64,000 nucleotides of DNA from positions 46,670,001-46,734,000 of the forward strand of contig CM075346.1 in NCBI GenBank assembly GCA_037693485.1, written 5' to 3'. The DNA comes from Kitagawia praeruptora (lineage: Eukaryota; Streptophyta; Magnoliopsida; Apiales; Apiaceae). Made by a program: the position numbers and the translations under genes. Below are positions 12,501-20,715 of the stretch, piece after piece; positions within the stretch are counted from its first letter, which is position 1; every line of letters starts with the position of its first letter. The notes under the pieces were generated by a model that had not been told where the DNA came from, made no database searches, and saw only the letters and a list, made by a program, of their open reading frames with translations.

Positions 12501-12788
12501 TCTATCAGTAAACTGACCAACACTTAACAGATTATGCTTGAGCCCCTTGACTAGTGCTACATCTTCAATGATGACATTTCCAACTTTCAGCTTGCCATAT
12601 CCCAATGTGTTACCCATGCTGTCATCTCCAAAAGCAACCATTGGGCCAGCCTTTTCCTCATACTGTGATAGCAGGGCCATATCACCAGTCATATGGTTTG
12701 AGCATCCACTGTCCAAAATCCACATGACCTTCTTTTCACTTTCTTTGCCCTGCAAACACAAAGGTATTACTTTTCCTTTGGTACCCAA
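9516..12788 (-). CDS. pol: Pol polyprotein of element B (protease, integrase, RT, RNase H)
   Basis: Uninterrupted frame of 1090 codons in copia domain order. Aspartic protease WILDSGCSNHMTG is near residues 23-35. The GAG-pre-integrase LWHKKLSHLNF is near 155. The integrase core has HMDLFGP near 221, a later RSDNGTEF, and NGVVERKNRT near 320, giving the D,D,E residues. RT has KARLVAKGYSQQEG near 650 and the YVDD box (YVDDIIFGS) near 775. RNase H has DADYAGC near 943 and STAEAEYIAA near 981. Integrase before RT fixes Ty1/copia. The first Met overlaps the end of gag by 22 nt in the -1 frame, so expression probably needs frameshifting or reinitiation. All key motifs are intact, so this pol could be functional. 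Confidence 0.93.
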   Translation of the reverse strand: MGTKGKVIPLCLQGKESEKKVMWILDSGCSNHMTGDMALLSQYEEKAGPMVAFGDDSMGNTLGYGKLKVGNVIIEDVALVKGLKHNLLSVGQFTDRGFKVNFDKDECLITHKKTGDFALSGVRKGSLFVANMDSANKDKICCFYSKASNEDCWLWHKKLSHLNFKAINSLVKRELVRGMPTLEFCQEGVCEACQKGKMKRSSHKSKTVTSVTKPLQLIHMDLFGPVNIMSLGRKKYALVMVDDFSRYTWVEFLASKDEAPQVIIEHIKKVDKEAKANDASVIALRSDNGTEFRNATLEAFCKENGISQQFSAPRTPQQNGVVERKNRTLIEAARTMLLDAKMPTCFWAEAVSTACYTQNRTLINKNTGKTPYNLMTGKKPTLKYVHTFGSKCFVLKDNSEYVGKFDAKAFEGIFLGYSMERIAYKVYVISQKKVMESTDVTFDDSKLPGLEEANDEDRDPLKFDNLDDSDEETETGVETQVQHSQVNNDTREEFVPINSGETSIQDTPVSNGNFTGGGNEDDHDVDDEATSRMRNQAEHSRKWDRSHTAEQIIGDPNAGVRTRRATQIECLYGCFLSQVEPKKLDDALLDPDWIIAMQEELNQFERNKVWELVPAPKNRTIVGTKWVLKNKMDEDGVIIRNKARLVAKGYSQQEGIDYDETFAPVARLEAIRIFLAFAAHSNFKVYQMDVKSAFLNGELEEEVYVQQPPGFEDPHFPEFVYRLLKALYGLKQAPRAWYDTLSQFLLENQFTRGTLDKTLFYKKHGDDMILVQIYVDDIIFGSTNEKLCEKFSKLMQSRYEMSMMGELTFFLGLQVSQRKDGIFISQTKYIKDLLKKFDLEDCSPAKTPMATATKLDEDAKGKRVDISVYRGMVGSLLYLTASRPDIMFATCLCARFQSNPKESHLIAIKRIFRYLKGTPNLGLWYPKDTGLNLVGYSDADYAGCRVDRKSTSGSCQFLGQRLVSWYSKKQQSVSTSTAEAEYIAAGSCCAQVLWIRNQLRDYGLVLERIPIMCDNTSAISIVANPVNHSRTKHIDIRYHFIREHAANGTIELHYVSTDKQLADIFTKPLDEATFTRLVSEIGMLNSSDSG

Positions 12789-15274
12789 ACAAGTTTGGGT
12801 CCATGTGACTTAGAGACAGTTTTATCATAAACAACATGCTTGTCAACTTTCTTAGTGTTAGTCTTCTTGTCACTGTTGGAAGTCTTAGAACCTGAGGTTT
12901 CAGACTTAGGTGACAAAGGTACCTTCCTAGCTTTAGGAGGACTTGAAGACTTTGACCTTGTGTAGTGTGTGTGGGAATTGTGACTGATACAACCATCAAT
13001 GAACTGCCTTCTTAAATTAAAACAACTAGTCATAACATTCATATTGCATGGCATACAGTCAAATTTATCACAGAAAGGTGCATCTCTATGACTTAGAGGC
13101 ACAGAACAATCATAGAAAGGTTTAGACACACTACCAACAGCTTTCTTGCATGCATGAGTTAGATGATTGGTACTGAAACAGTTCTGACAAGTTTTCCTAG
13201 GGGCATTAGGCATATAAGCATAGTTGTTATCCTTGTTAATCCCTAACTTGCCATTTCTGTTCTGTTTCTTTTTAGTCACTTCCTTTTCTGATTCACTCTT
13301 CCCAGCTGAGACAAACTTAACAAACTTCTTAGGTCTTGGCCTATCAACTACTGGCTTCTTGGTCTTTGACTTGACACTCTCACCCTTAGAGGATGCTTGC
13401 TGTTCACTAGATTGTGCCTCATCCTCATCATTCAACATTTGCTTGATGAGTAAGGCATCCTCATCAATTTCAAATGTTGATTCCTTAAAAATTGGATTTT
13501 CAGTTTTTCTCAAAATGTGAGGCACTTTCTCATGAACAGCTGTGTCCTCTTCAATGACAGCATAGCCTTTCCTTTGTTTGAGAGAGTCATAGTCAAGTCC
13601 AATAGCTGCTTTGGGTTTAGCTTCAATTTTCTCACAGTAGGATTGCACTAAACCAGATGATTTCTTGAAAGTTTTAAGTTTGAATTCATTCTCAGCTAAT
13701 TCATCCCTAAGAGCCTTCTCTACTTGACTAGCACATAGAACCTTGTTCTTCAAATATTCAACTTCTTTCTTAAGGTTTTCTACTTGCATAGTAGTTAGCT
13801 CAAGTTCCTCATTCATTTTGGTTAATATTTCATTTCTAGTAGACAGTTTAGCAATCTCCTCATTAGCAGCAGTCATACTAGTATGAATATTAAACATTTC
13901 AACAGATAATTGTTCAATCATGCATTTGTATTCAGAAACAGACATGTCTATAGTAGTGAGAGATGGTACCTGAGAATCAGATGAAGATGAGTCATCCTTG
14001 GAGTTGGCCATCAAGGCATAGTTGCAGAATTCTTGTTCCTCTTCATCACTCTCAGAATCATCCCAACACTTCCCTTCAGCTATGTAGGCCTTACCATGTG
14101 TCTGCTTTTTCAGAAGGGCCTCATACTTAGCTTCTAGCTCAAGATAATCTCTATCCTTCTTTTTAGGCTTATTGCATTCACTGGCAAAATGCCCTAGGTC
14201 ATTGCATCTATAACACCTTACAGATGACCTATCCACATAACCGGTTTTGAACTTATTTCTGTTTGGCTTCACAGGTGCCTTGTTCTTGTTGGCTGAATGG
14301 TTTTGAGTTTTGGGTTTGAAGGGTTGATTTCTTTTAAATCTGATGTTTGGAAATTTTCTGGCCATGAAGGCATATGAGGTATTTTCCATCCCATCAAGTT
14401 CTTCCAGAGTGTAAAACTCTTCTTCTTCTTCCTCCTTTTCCTCAACAGGTTCACTCACCCCAGCTTCAGTTTCTTCATCATCTGCCACCTCCTCTATCCT
14501 TAGTTGGCTTGTAGATGCTTCTAGGTCCAGGATAGATTTGTTGACAATCAAGGCACATGATGTGTTTATCATCCTACCTTGGTTGGCTTGGATAGCCCTT
14601 TTCTGAAGCAACTCAAGTTCATGAGTCTTTAGGACTCCATAGAGCACATCATAGGTGACTTTGTTCAAATCTCTCTCTCTTAGAGAAATGACTCTTTGCT
14701 CCAGATGATTTGGTGAAGACAACAGAAATTTCATATTTAACTCCTTGGTGCTGTAAACCTTTCCATTCATCTGCAACTCAGTAACTAGCTTGTGAAACCT
14801 TTCAAACATTTCAGTGATGCTTTCCTTGGGCTGTGCCATGAAAGCTTCATACTGTGTGACCAGTATCTGTTTCCTGTTTTCCTTAACCTCATCAGTCCCT
14901 TCACACAACACCTCAATGTGATCCCACATCTCTTTAGCAGACGTGCATGATGCAATGTTTGCAAACATTGACATGTCCATGGAATCAATGATAAGCAACA
15001 TGAGGTGGCTGTCAAGAGCAACCTTCTCCCTTTCTGACTCTGTCCACTTTGATGGATCCTTGGCCTCATAAGTTCTTGGGATAGTTATGGTTCCAACAGT
15101 CTTCTCTGGTATCTCTTGTTGTGGAACAAAAGGACCATTCTTGAGAATCTCAGGATACAAGGGATGAGAGGCTTTAATGAACAACATCATCTTTATCTTC
15201 CAGAGGTTGAAGTTTTCTTTATCAAACTTAGGGACCTTCACCGTTCCTGTAGTCTTTGGTGTATTCGAACTCAT
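12767..15274 (-). CDS. gag: Gag of element B
   Basis: The frame is open from upstream of the PBS, but the likely start is the ATG at 15274 (MSSNTPKTTGTVKVPKFD), about 30 bp after the PBS, giving 835 residues. The N-terminal third is the copia UBN2-type capsid region. A CCHC knuckle (CYRCNDLGHFASEC) is at about 354-367, followed by an acidic and heptad-rich segment. A second C-x2-C-x4-H-x4-C (CQNCFSTNHLTHAC) is at about 696-709. Gag forms the cytoplasmic virus-like particle and binds the RNA. The extended C-terminus is Sirevirus-like. The frame has no stops, unlike copy A. Confidence 0.9.
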   Translation of the reverse strand: MSSNTPKTTGTVKVPKFDKENFNLWKIKMMLFIKASHPLYPEILKNGPFVPQQEIPEKTVGTITIPRTYEAKDPSKWTESEREKVALDSHLMLLIIDSMDMSMFANIASCTSAKEMWDHIEVLCEGTDEVKENRKQILVTQYEAFMAQPKESITEMFERFHKLVTELQMNGKVYSTKELNMKFLLSSPNHLEQRVISLRERDLNKVTYDVLYGVLKTHELELLQKRAIQANQGRMINTSCALIVNKSILDLEASTSQLRIEEVADDEETEAGVSEPVEEKEEEEEEFYTLEELDGMENTSYAFMARKFPNIRFKRNQPFKPKTQNHSANKNKAPVKPNRNKFKTGYVDRSSVRCYRCNDLGHFASECNKPKKKDRDYLELEAKYEALLKKQTHGKAYIAEGKCWDDSESDEEEQEFCNYALMANSKDDSSSSDSQVPSLTTIDMSVSEYKCMIEQLSVEMFNIHTSMTAANEEIAKLSTRNEILTKMNEELELTTMQVENLKKEVEYLKNKVLCASQVEKALRDELAENEFKLKTFKKSSGLVQSYCEKIEAKPKAAIGLDYDSLKQRKGYAVIEEDTAVHEKVPHILRKTENPIFKESTFEIDEDALLIKQMLNDEDEAQSSEQQASSKGESVKSKTKKPVVDRPRPKKFVKFVSAGKSESEKEVTKKKQNRNGKLGINKDNNYAYMPNAPRKTCQNCFSTNHLTHACKKAVGSVSKPFYDCSVPLSHRDAPFCDKFDCMPCNMNVMTSCFNLRRQFIDGCISHNSHTHYTRSKSSSPPKARKVPLSPKSETSGSKTSNSDKKTNTKKVDKHVVYDKTVSKSHGPKLVWVPKEK

Positions 15275-15302
15275 GATCGTTTCTCTGTTTTTGAATAAAC
15301 AG

Positions 15303-15317
15303 CCCTCTCTAATACCA
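15303..15317 (-). other. Primer binding site of element B
   Basis: On the minus strand TGGTATTAGAGAGGG lies 2 bp after the LTR end. It resembles the complement of the 3' end of plant initiator tRNA-Met (TGGTATCAGAGC type), the usual copia primer. Confidence 0.75.
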
Positions 15318-15319
15318 CT

Positions 15320-16614
15320 TGTTGAGTATTGAATACGGTAAAAGAATACAGAGGGGGGGGGGGTGAATGGATTCTTGAACTTTTCTTTGATTGAGTCTAT
15401 GTAGCAGATAAGTGCCTGTGTGTGTAGAAGTGAAGGTGCAGATAAATAAACAACACAAGACACAATATCACTTTAATCTAATGTATTATTAGATAAAGGT
15501 TGCTACAATCTGTGAATACAAATGGTAGTATTCTCAGCTTCGTTTTTCTCAGAGAGATATGGCTTACAGTGTATGAAAAACTTGACTCACAAAAAGTTAC
15601 TAAGTTATGAAGTGAGGCTGTGTCCTTATAGAACATGGATACAGCCTACTTACTGCAAATAAGGTAGCTAAACAAATTACTTTCTAGTCTGTCTATCCTT
15701 TTTGAGTAAGTGTCCAAACGGTTACAGATTTGACTTTGCAAAGCCTGTTTAGATCCACTTCTTTAGCTCCTTGTCTCTTCTATATCTCTCCAAGCTTCCT
15801 TGTAGGCTTTCCAGAGCACGTTACAGATTGTGGTCCATAAAGTGCATTGGCTTGTTGCAGGTTTCTGACTTGTACAATTTCTTCAGTATTTTGTCTCCAA
15901 GAATGTATTCGAGAAGTGACTAAGTAAGTGATTCGAGAACTAGAATTGACTTGATCGATAACTCTGAGTTCTCGAATACTGTTATAATGACATATCGAAC
16001 CACTTCTCGAATAGCTCTTTTCCATCAGGATTCCTTGAGTTGTCGAATAGAACATTTGACTTATCGAATCCTCGAGTTGTCGAATAGCTTTCTGAGTCCT
16101 TGAGATATCGAATGGAACTTTGACTTGTTGACTCTTTGAGAACTCGAATACCATCTTGACTTGTTGACTTCTTGAGTTCTCGAATAGAGTAGTAGACATA
16201 TCGAATCCCTGAGATATCGAATGAGATATCGAACAGTGTATTCAGAGATATCGAATAGTGTCTTGAGATATCGAATCCCTGACTTCTCGAATGCTGGACT
16301 TCTCGAATAGACAAATATACTTCTCGAATTGGTACTTAGGCAAATTCTTCATTTCTTCAAATCCCAACTGTGATTATTTGACAGTCTTTAACTCCTTGCT
16401 TGAGGCATGAACCTTGGAACTTCTTTCAAGCATTATTCTAGACTCTATTTGTACAATTACACAACTAGGATTTGATGCCTACTACAAGTACAATACAAAC
16501 AAAAACTCTACAACTAGAGGTTCCCTCAGTTAAGAGGTCATGTAAGTAATGCAAAGCATTACAAACAATTAGGCTTGTTATTAGATGTGTACAGGCATGC
16601 CTCTGTAACTAACA
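15320..16614 (-). repeat. LTR of element B (1295 bp)
   Basis: On the minus strand it starts TGTTAGTTACAGAGG (16614) and ends CTCAACA (15320), with inverted TGTT/AACA termini. It is nearly collinear with the LTR at 19440-20715. The middle (15900-16330) is packed with TCGA-centred motifs such as GATATCGAAT and TTCTCGAAT. A TATA-like TATAAGG on the minus strand lies near 15630. A poly-G/C run is at about 15352-15362. Sequence above 16614 is pol of element A, so this LTR marks the insertion point. Confidence 0.88.
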
Positions 16615-16914
16615 CACCTTGAATCCCCTATCAGTAAACTGACCAACACTTAGCAGATTATGCTTGAGCCCCTTGACTAGTGCTACATCTTCAATGATGA
16701 CATTACCAACTTTCAACTTGCCATATCCCAATGTGTTACCCATGCTGTCATCTCCAAAAGCAACCATTGGGCCAGCCTTTTCCTCATACTGTGATAGCAG
16801 GGCCATATCACTAGTCATATGATTTGAGCATCCAATGTCCAAAATCCACATGACCTTCTTTTCACTTTCTTTGCCCTGCAAACACAAAGGTATTACTTTT
16901 CCTTTGGTACCCAA
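16615..16914 (-). pseudogene. Truncated pol of element A (protease end only)
   Basis: This is homologous to the first ~100 residues of pol in element B, including the protease region WILDIGCSNHM, where B has DSG and A has DIG at the catalytic triad position. It stops inside the sequence corresponding to 12489 in B, at the LTR boundary. With integrase and RT missing and the protease triad altered it cannot be functional. Confidence 0.85.
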
Positions 16915-19394
16915 ACAAGTTTGGGTCCATGTGACTTAGAAACAGTTTTATCATAAACAACATGCTTGTCAACTTTCTTGGCATTAGTCTTCTTGTCACT
17001 GTTAGAGGTCTTGGAACCTGAGGTTTCAGACTTAGGTGACAGAGGTACCTTCCTAGCTTTAGGAGGACTTGAAGACTTTGACCTGGTGTAGTGTGTGTGA
17101 GAATTGTGACTGATACAACCATCAATGAATTGCCTTCTCAGATTGAAACAACTAGTCATAACATTCATATTGCATGGCATACAGTCAAATTTATCACAAA
17201 ATGGTGCATCTCTATGTCTTAGAGGCACAGAACAATCATAAAAAGGTTTGGACATACTACCAACAGGTTTCTTGCATGCATGAGTTAAATGATTGGTACT
17301 GAAACAGTTCTGACAAGTTTTCCTAGGGGCATTAGGCATATAAGCATAGTTGTTATCCTTGTTAATCCCTAACTTGCCATTTCTGTTCTGTTTCTTCTTA
17401 GTCACTTTCTTTTCTGATTCACTCTTCCCAGCTGAAACAAACTTAACAAACTTCTTAGGTCTTGGCCTATCAACTACTGGCTCCTTGTCTTTTGACCTGA
17501 CACTCTCACTCTTGGATGATGCTTGTTGTTCATTTGATTGTGCCTCATCCTCATCATTCAACATTTGTTTGATGAGTAAGGCATCCTCATCAATTTCAAA
17601 TGTTGGTTCCTTAAAAATTGGATTTTCAGTCTTTTTCAAAATGTGAGGCACTCCCTCATGAACAACTGTGTCATCTTCAATGACAGCATAGCCTTTTCTC
17701 TGTTTAAGAGTGTCATAATCAAGTCCAATAGCAGCCTTGGGTTTTGCTTCAATTTTCTCATAGTAGGATTTCACTAGACCAGATGATTTCTTGAAAGTTT
17801 TTAGTTTGAATTCATTTTCAGCTAATTCATCCCTAAGAGCCTTTTCAACCTGACTAGCACACAAAACCTTATTCTGCAGATATTCAACTTCTTTCTTAAG
17901 GTTTTCTATTTTCATAGCAGTTAGCTCAAGTTCCTCATTATTTTTGGTTAACATTTCATTTCTGGTAGACAGTTTAGCAATCTCTTCATTAGCAGCAGTC
18001 ATACTAGTATGAATGTTAAACATTTCAACAGATAGTTGTTCAATCATGCATTTATACTCTGAAACAGACATATCTATAGTAGTGAGAGATGGTACCTGAG
18101 AATCAGATGGAGATGGGTCATCCTTGGAATTGGCCATCAAGGCATAATTGCAGAATTCTTGCTCCTCTCCATCACTGTCAGAATCATCCCAGCACTTCCC
18201 TTCAGCTATGTAGGCCTTACCTTGTGTCTGCTTTTTCAGAAGGGCCTCATACTTAGCTTCAAGCTCAAGATAGTCTCTATCCTTCTTTTTAGGCTTTTTG
18301 CATTCACTGGCAAAATGTCCTAGGTCATTGCATCTATAGCACCTTACAGATGACCTATCCACATGGCTGGTTTAAAACTTATTCTTGTTTGGTTTCACAA
18401 TTGCCTTGCTTTTGTTGAATGAATGGTTTTGGGTTTTGGGTTTGAAGGGTTGATTCCTTTTGAATCTGATGTTTGGAAATTTTCTGGCCATGAAAGCATA
18501 TGAAGTGTTTTCCATCCCATCTAGTTCTTCAATAGTGTAAAACTCTTCTTCCTCCTTCTCCTCAACAGGTTCACTTACCTCAGGTTCAGTTTCTTCCTCT
18601 TCTACTACCTCCTCTATCCTTAACTGACTTGTAGATGCTTCTAGGTCTTGAATAGATTTGTTGACAATCAAGGCACATGATGTGTTTACCATTCTGCCTT
18701 GATTGGTTTGGATAGCCCTTTTCCGAAGCAACTCAAGCTCATGAGTTTTTAAAACTCCATAGAGCACATCATATGTAACTTTATTAAAATCTCTTTCCCT
18801 TAGAGAAATGACCCTTTGCTCTAGATGGTTTGGTGAGGATAGCAGAAACTTCATGTTTAACTCCTTGGTACTGTAAACCTTGCCATTCATCTGCAACTCT
18901 GTAACTAGCTTGTGAAATCTCTCAAACATCTCAGTAATGCTTTCCTTGGGCTGTGCCATGAAAGCTTCATACTGTGTGACCAGTATCTGTTTCTTGTTTT
19001 CCTTAACCTCATCAGTTCCTTCACACAACACCTCAATGTGATCCCACATTTCTTTAGCAGATGTACATGATGCAATGTTTGTAAACATTGACATGTCCAT
19101 GGAATCAATGATAAGCAACATAAGGTGGCTGTCAAGAGCAACCTTCTCCCTTTTTGATTCTGTCCATTTTGATGGATCCTTGGCCTCATAAGATCTTGGG
19201 ATAGTTGTGGTTCTAACAGTCTTCTCTGGTATCTCTTGTTGTGGAACAAAAGGACCATTCTTGAGAATCTCAGGGTACAAAGGATGAGAGGCTTTGATGA
19301 ACAACATCATCTTTATCTTCCAGAGGTTGTAATTCTCTTTGTCAAACTTAGGGACCTTCACCGTTCCTGTAGTCTTTGGTGTATTCGAACTCAT
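16893..19394 (-). pseudogene. Gag of element A with in-frame nonsense codon
   Basis: It is collinear with gag of B from the ATG at 19394 to the stop at 16893. A TAA at 18372-18374 splits it into an N-terminal capsid part and a C-terminal part with both zinc knuckles. The corresponding codon in B is AAA, so one substitution explains the break; the frame is otherwise maintained. The overlap with the start of pol in the -1 frame is the same as in B. Confidence 0.87.
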
Positions 19395-19422
19395 GATCGT
19401 TTTTCTGTTTTTGAATAAACAG

Positions 19423-19437
19423 CCCGCTCTTATACCA
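19423..19437 (-). other. Primer binding site of element A
   Basis: Minus-strand TGGTATAAGAGCGGG lies 2 bp after the LTR end, a slightly better match to the initiator tRNA-Met 3' end than the PBS of B. Confidence 0.75.
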
Positions 19438-19439
19438 CT

Positions 19440-20715
19440 TGTTGAGTATTGAATATGATAAGAGAATACAGAGAGGGGGGGTGAATGGATTCTCGAACTT
19501 TTCTTTTCCGAGTCTATGTAGCAAGAGTGTTTGTGTGTGTAGGATTGAAGGTGCGGATAAAGAATAACACAAAACACAATATCACTTTAATCTAATGTAT
19601 TATTAGATAAAGGTTGCTACAATCTGTGAATACAAATGATAGTATTCTCAGCTTCATTTTTCTCAGAGAGATACAGCTTCGTGTATGAAAAACTTGACTC
19701 ACAAAAAGTTACTAAGTTATAAAGTGAGGCTGTGTCCTTATAGAACATGGATACAGCCTACTTACTGCAAATAAGGTAGCTAAACAAATTACTTTCTAGT
19801 CTGTCTATCCTTTTTGAGTAAGTGTCCAAACGGTTACAGATTTGACTTTACAAAGCCTGTTTAGATCCACTTCTTTAGCTCCTTGTCTCTTCTATATCTC
19901 TCCAAGCTTCCTTGTAGGCTTTCCAGAGCACGTTACAGATTGTGGTCCATAAAGTGCATTGGCTTGTTGCAGGTTTCTGACTTGTACAATTTTTTCAGTA
20001 TTTTGTCTCCAAGAATGTATTCGAGAAGTGACTAAGTAAGTGATTCGAGAACTGGAATTGACTTGATCGATAACTCTGAGTTCTCGAACACTGTTATATT
20101 GACATATCGAACCACTTCTCGAATAGCCCTTTTTCATCAGGATTTCTTGAGTTGTCGAATAGAACATTTGACTTATCGAATCCTCGAGATATCGAATAGC
20201 TTTCCGAGTCCTTGAGATATCGAATGGAACTTTGACTTGTTGACTCCTTGAGAACTCGAATACCACTTTGACTTGTTGACTTCCTGAGTTCTCGAATAGA
20301 GTACATAGACATATCGAATCTCTGAGATATCGAACAGTATATACAGAGATATCGAATATTGTCTTGAGATATCGAATTCCTGACTTCTCGAATGCTGGAC
20401 TTCTCGAATAGACAAATATACTTCTCGAATTGGTACTTAGGCAAATTCTTCTTTTCTTCAAATCCCAACTGTGATTATTTGACAGTCTTTAACTCCTTGC
20501 TTGAGGCATGAACCTTGGAACTTCTTTCAAGCATTATTCTAGACTCTATAAGTACAGTTACACAACTAGGATTTGATGCCTACTACAAGTACAATACAAA
20601 TAGAAACTCTACAACTAGAGGTTCCCTCAGTTAAGAGGTCATGTAAGTAATGCAAAGCATTACAAACAATTAGGCTTGTTATTAGATGTATACAGGCATG
20701 CCTCTGTGACTAACA
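19440..20715 (-). repeat. LTR of element A (1276 bp)
   Basis: It starts TGTTAGTCACAGAGG (20715) and ends CTCAACA on the minus strand. It aligns along its length with the LTR of B. It carries the same TCGA-motif array (about 20025-20440) and the same poly-G run (19477-19483). The sequence above 20715 is unrelated AT-rich DNA, so this is the outer 5' boundary of element A. Confidence 0.88.

Larger units (their letters stand above)
5609..16614 (-). mobile_element. Ty1/copia Sirevirus-type element B (5' LTR, gag, pol, ORF3; 3' LTR missing)
   Basis: Read on the minus strand, the order is LTR (16614-15320), tRNA-iMet-type PBS, gag with two zinc knuckles, a complete pol, a motif-rich spacer, then a very large third ORF containing G-rich PPT-like motifs. 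The large gag, a third ORF after pol and repeated PPT-like motifs are Sirevirus features. No copy of the LTR is found below 5609, so the element is 3'-truncated or rearranged. Its LTR sits exactly at the pol breakpoint of element A, as expected for insertion of B into A. Confidence 0.85.
16615..20715 (-). mobile_element. Ty1/copia Sirevirus-type element A (5' LTR, gag, truncated pol)
   Basis: Same family as element B. It comprises LTR 20715-19440, PBS, gag with a nonsense codon, and about 300 bp of pol ending at 16615, where the LTR of B starts without any intervening base. The rest of pol, ORF3 and the 3' LTR of A are not identifiable as separate copies in the window. Confidence 0.85.

Noticed and set aside
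12745..12772. A mini-intron (GTAATA to TTGCAG, ~21 nt) between gag and pol of element B
   Set aside because: Far below the minimum plant intron length; frameshifting or reinitiation is more plausible.
15780..16314. Overlapping frames with Ser/Ile/Arg-rich repeats in the LTRs (also 19892-20468)
   Set aside because: They are translations of the TCGA motif array inside LTRs on the minus strand, repeated in more than one frame, with no coding signature.
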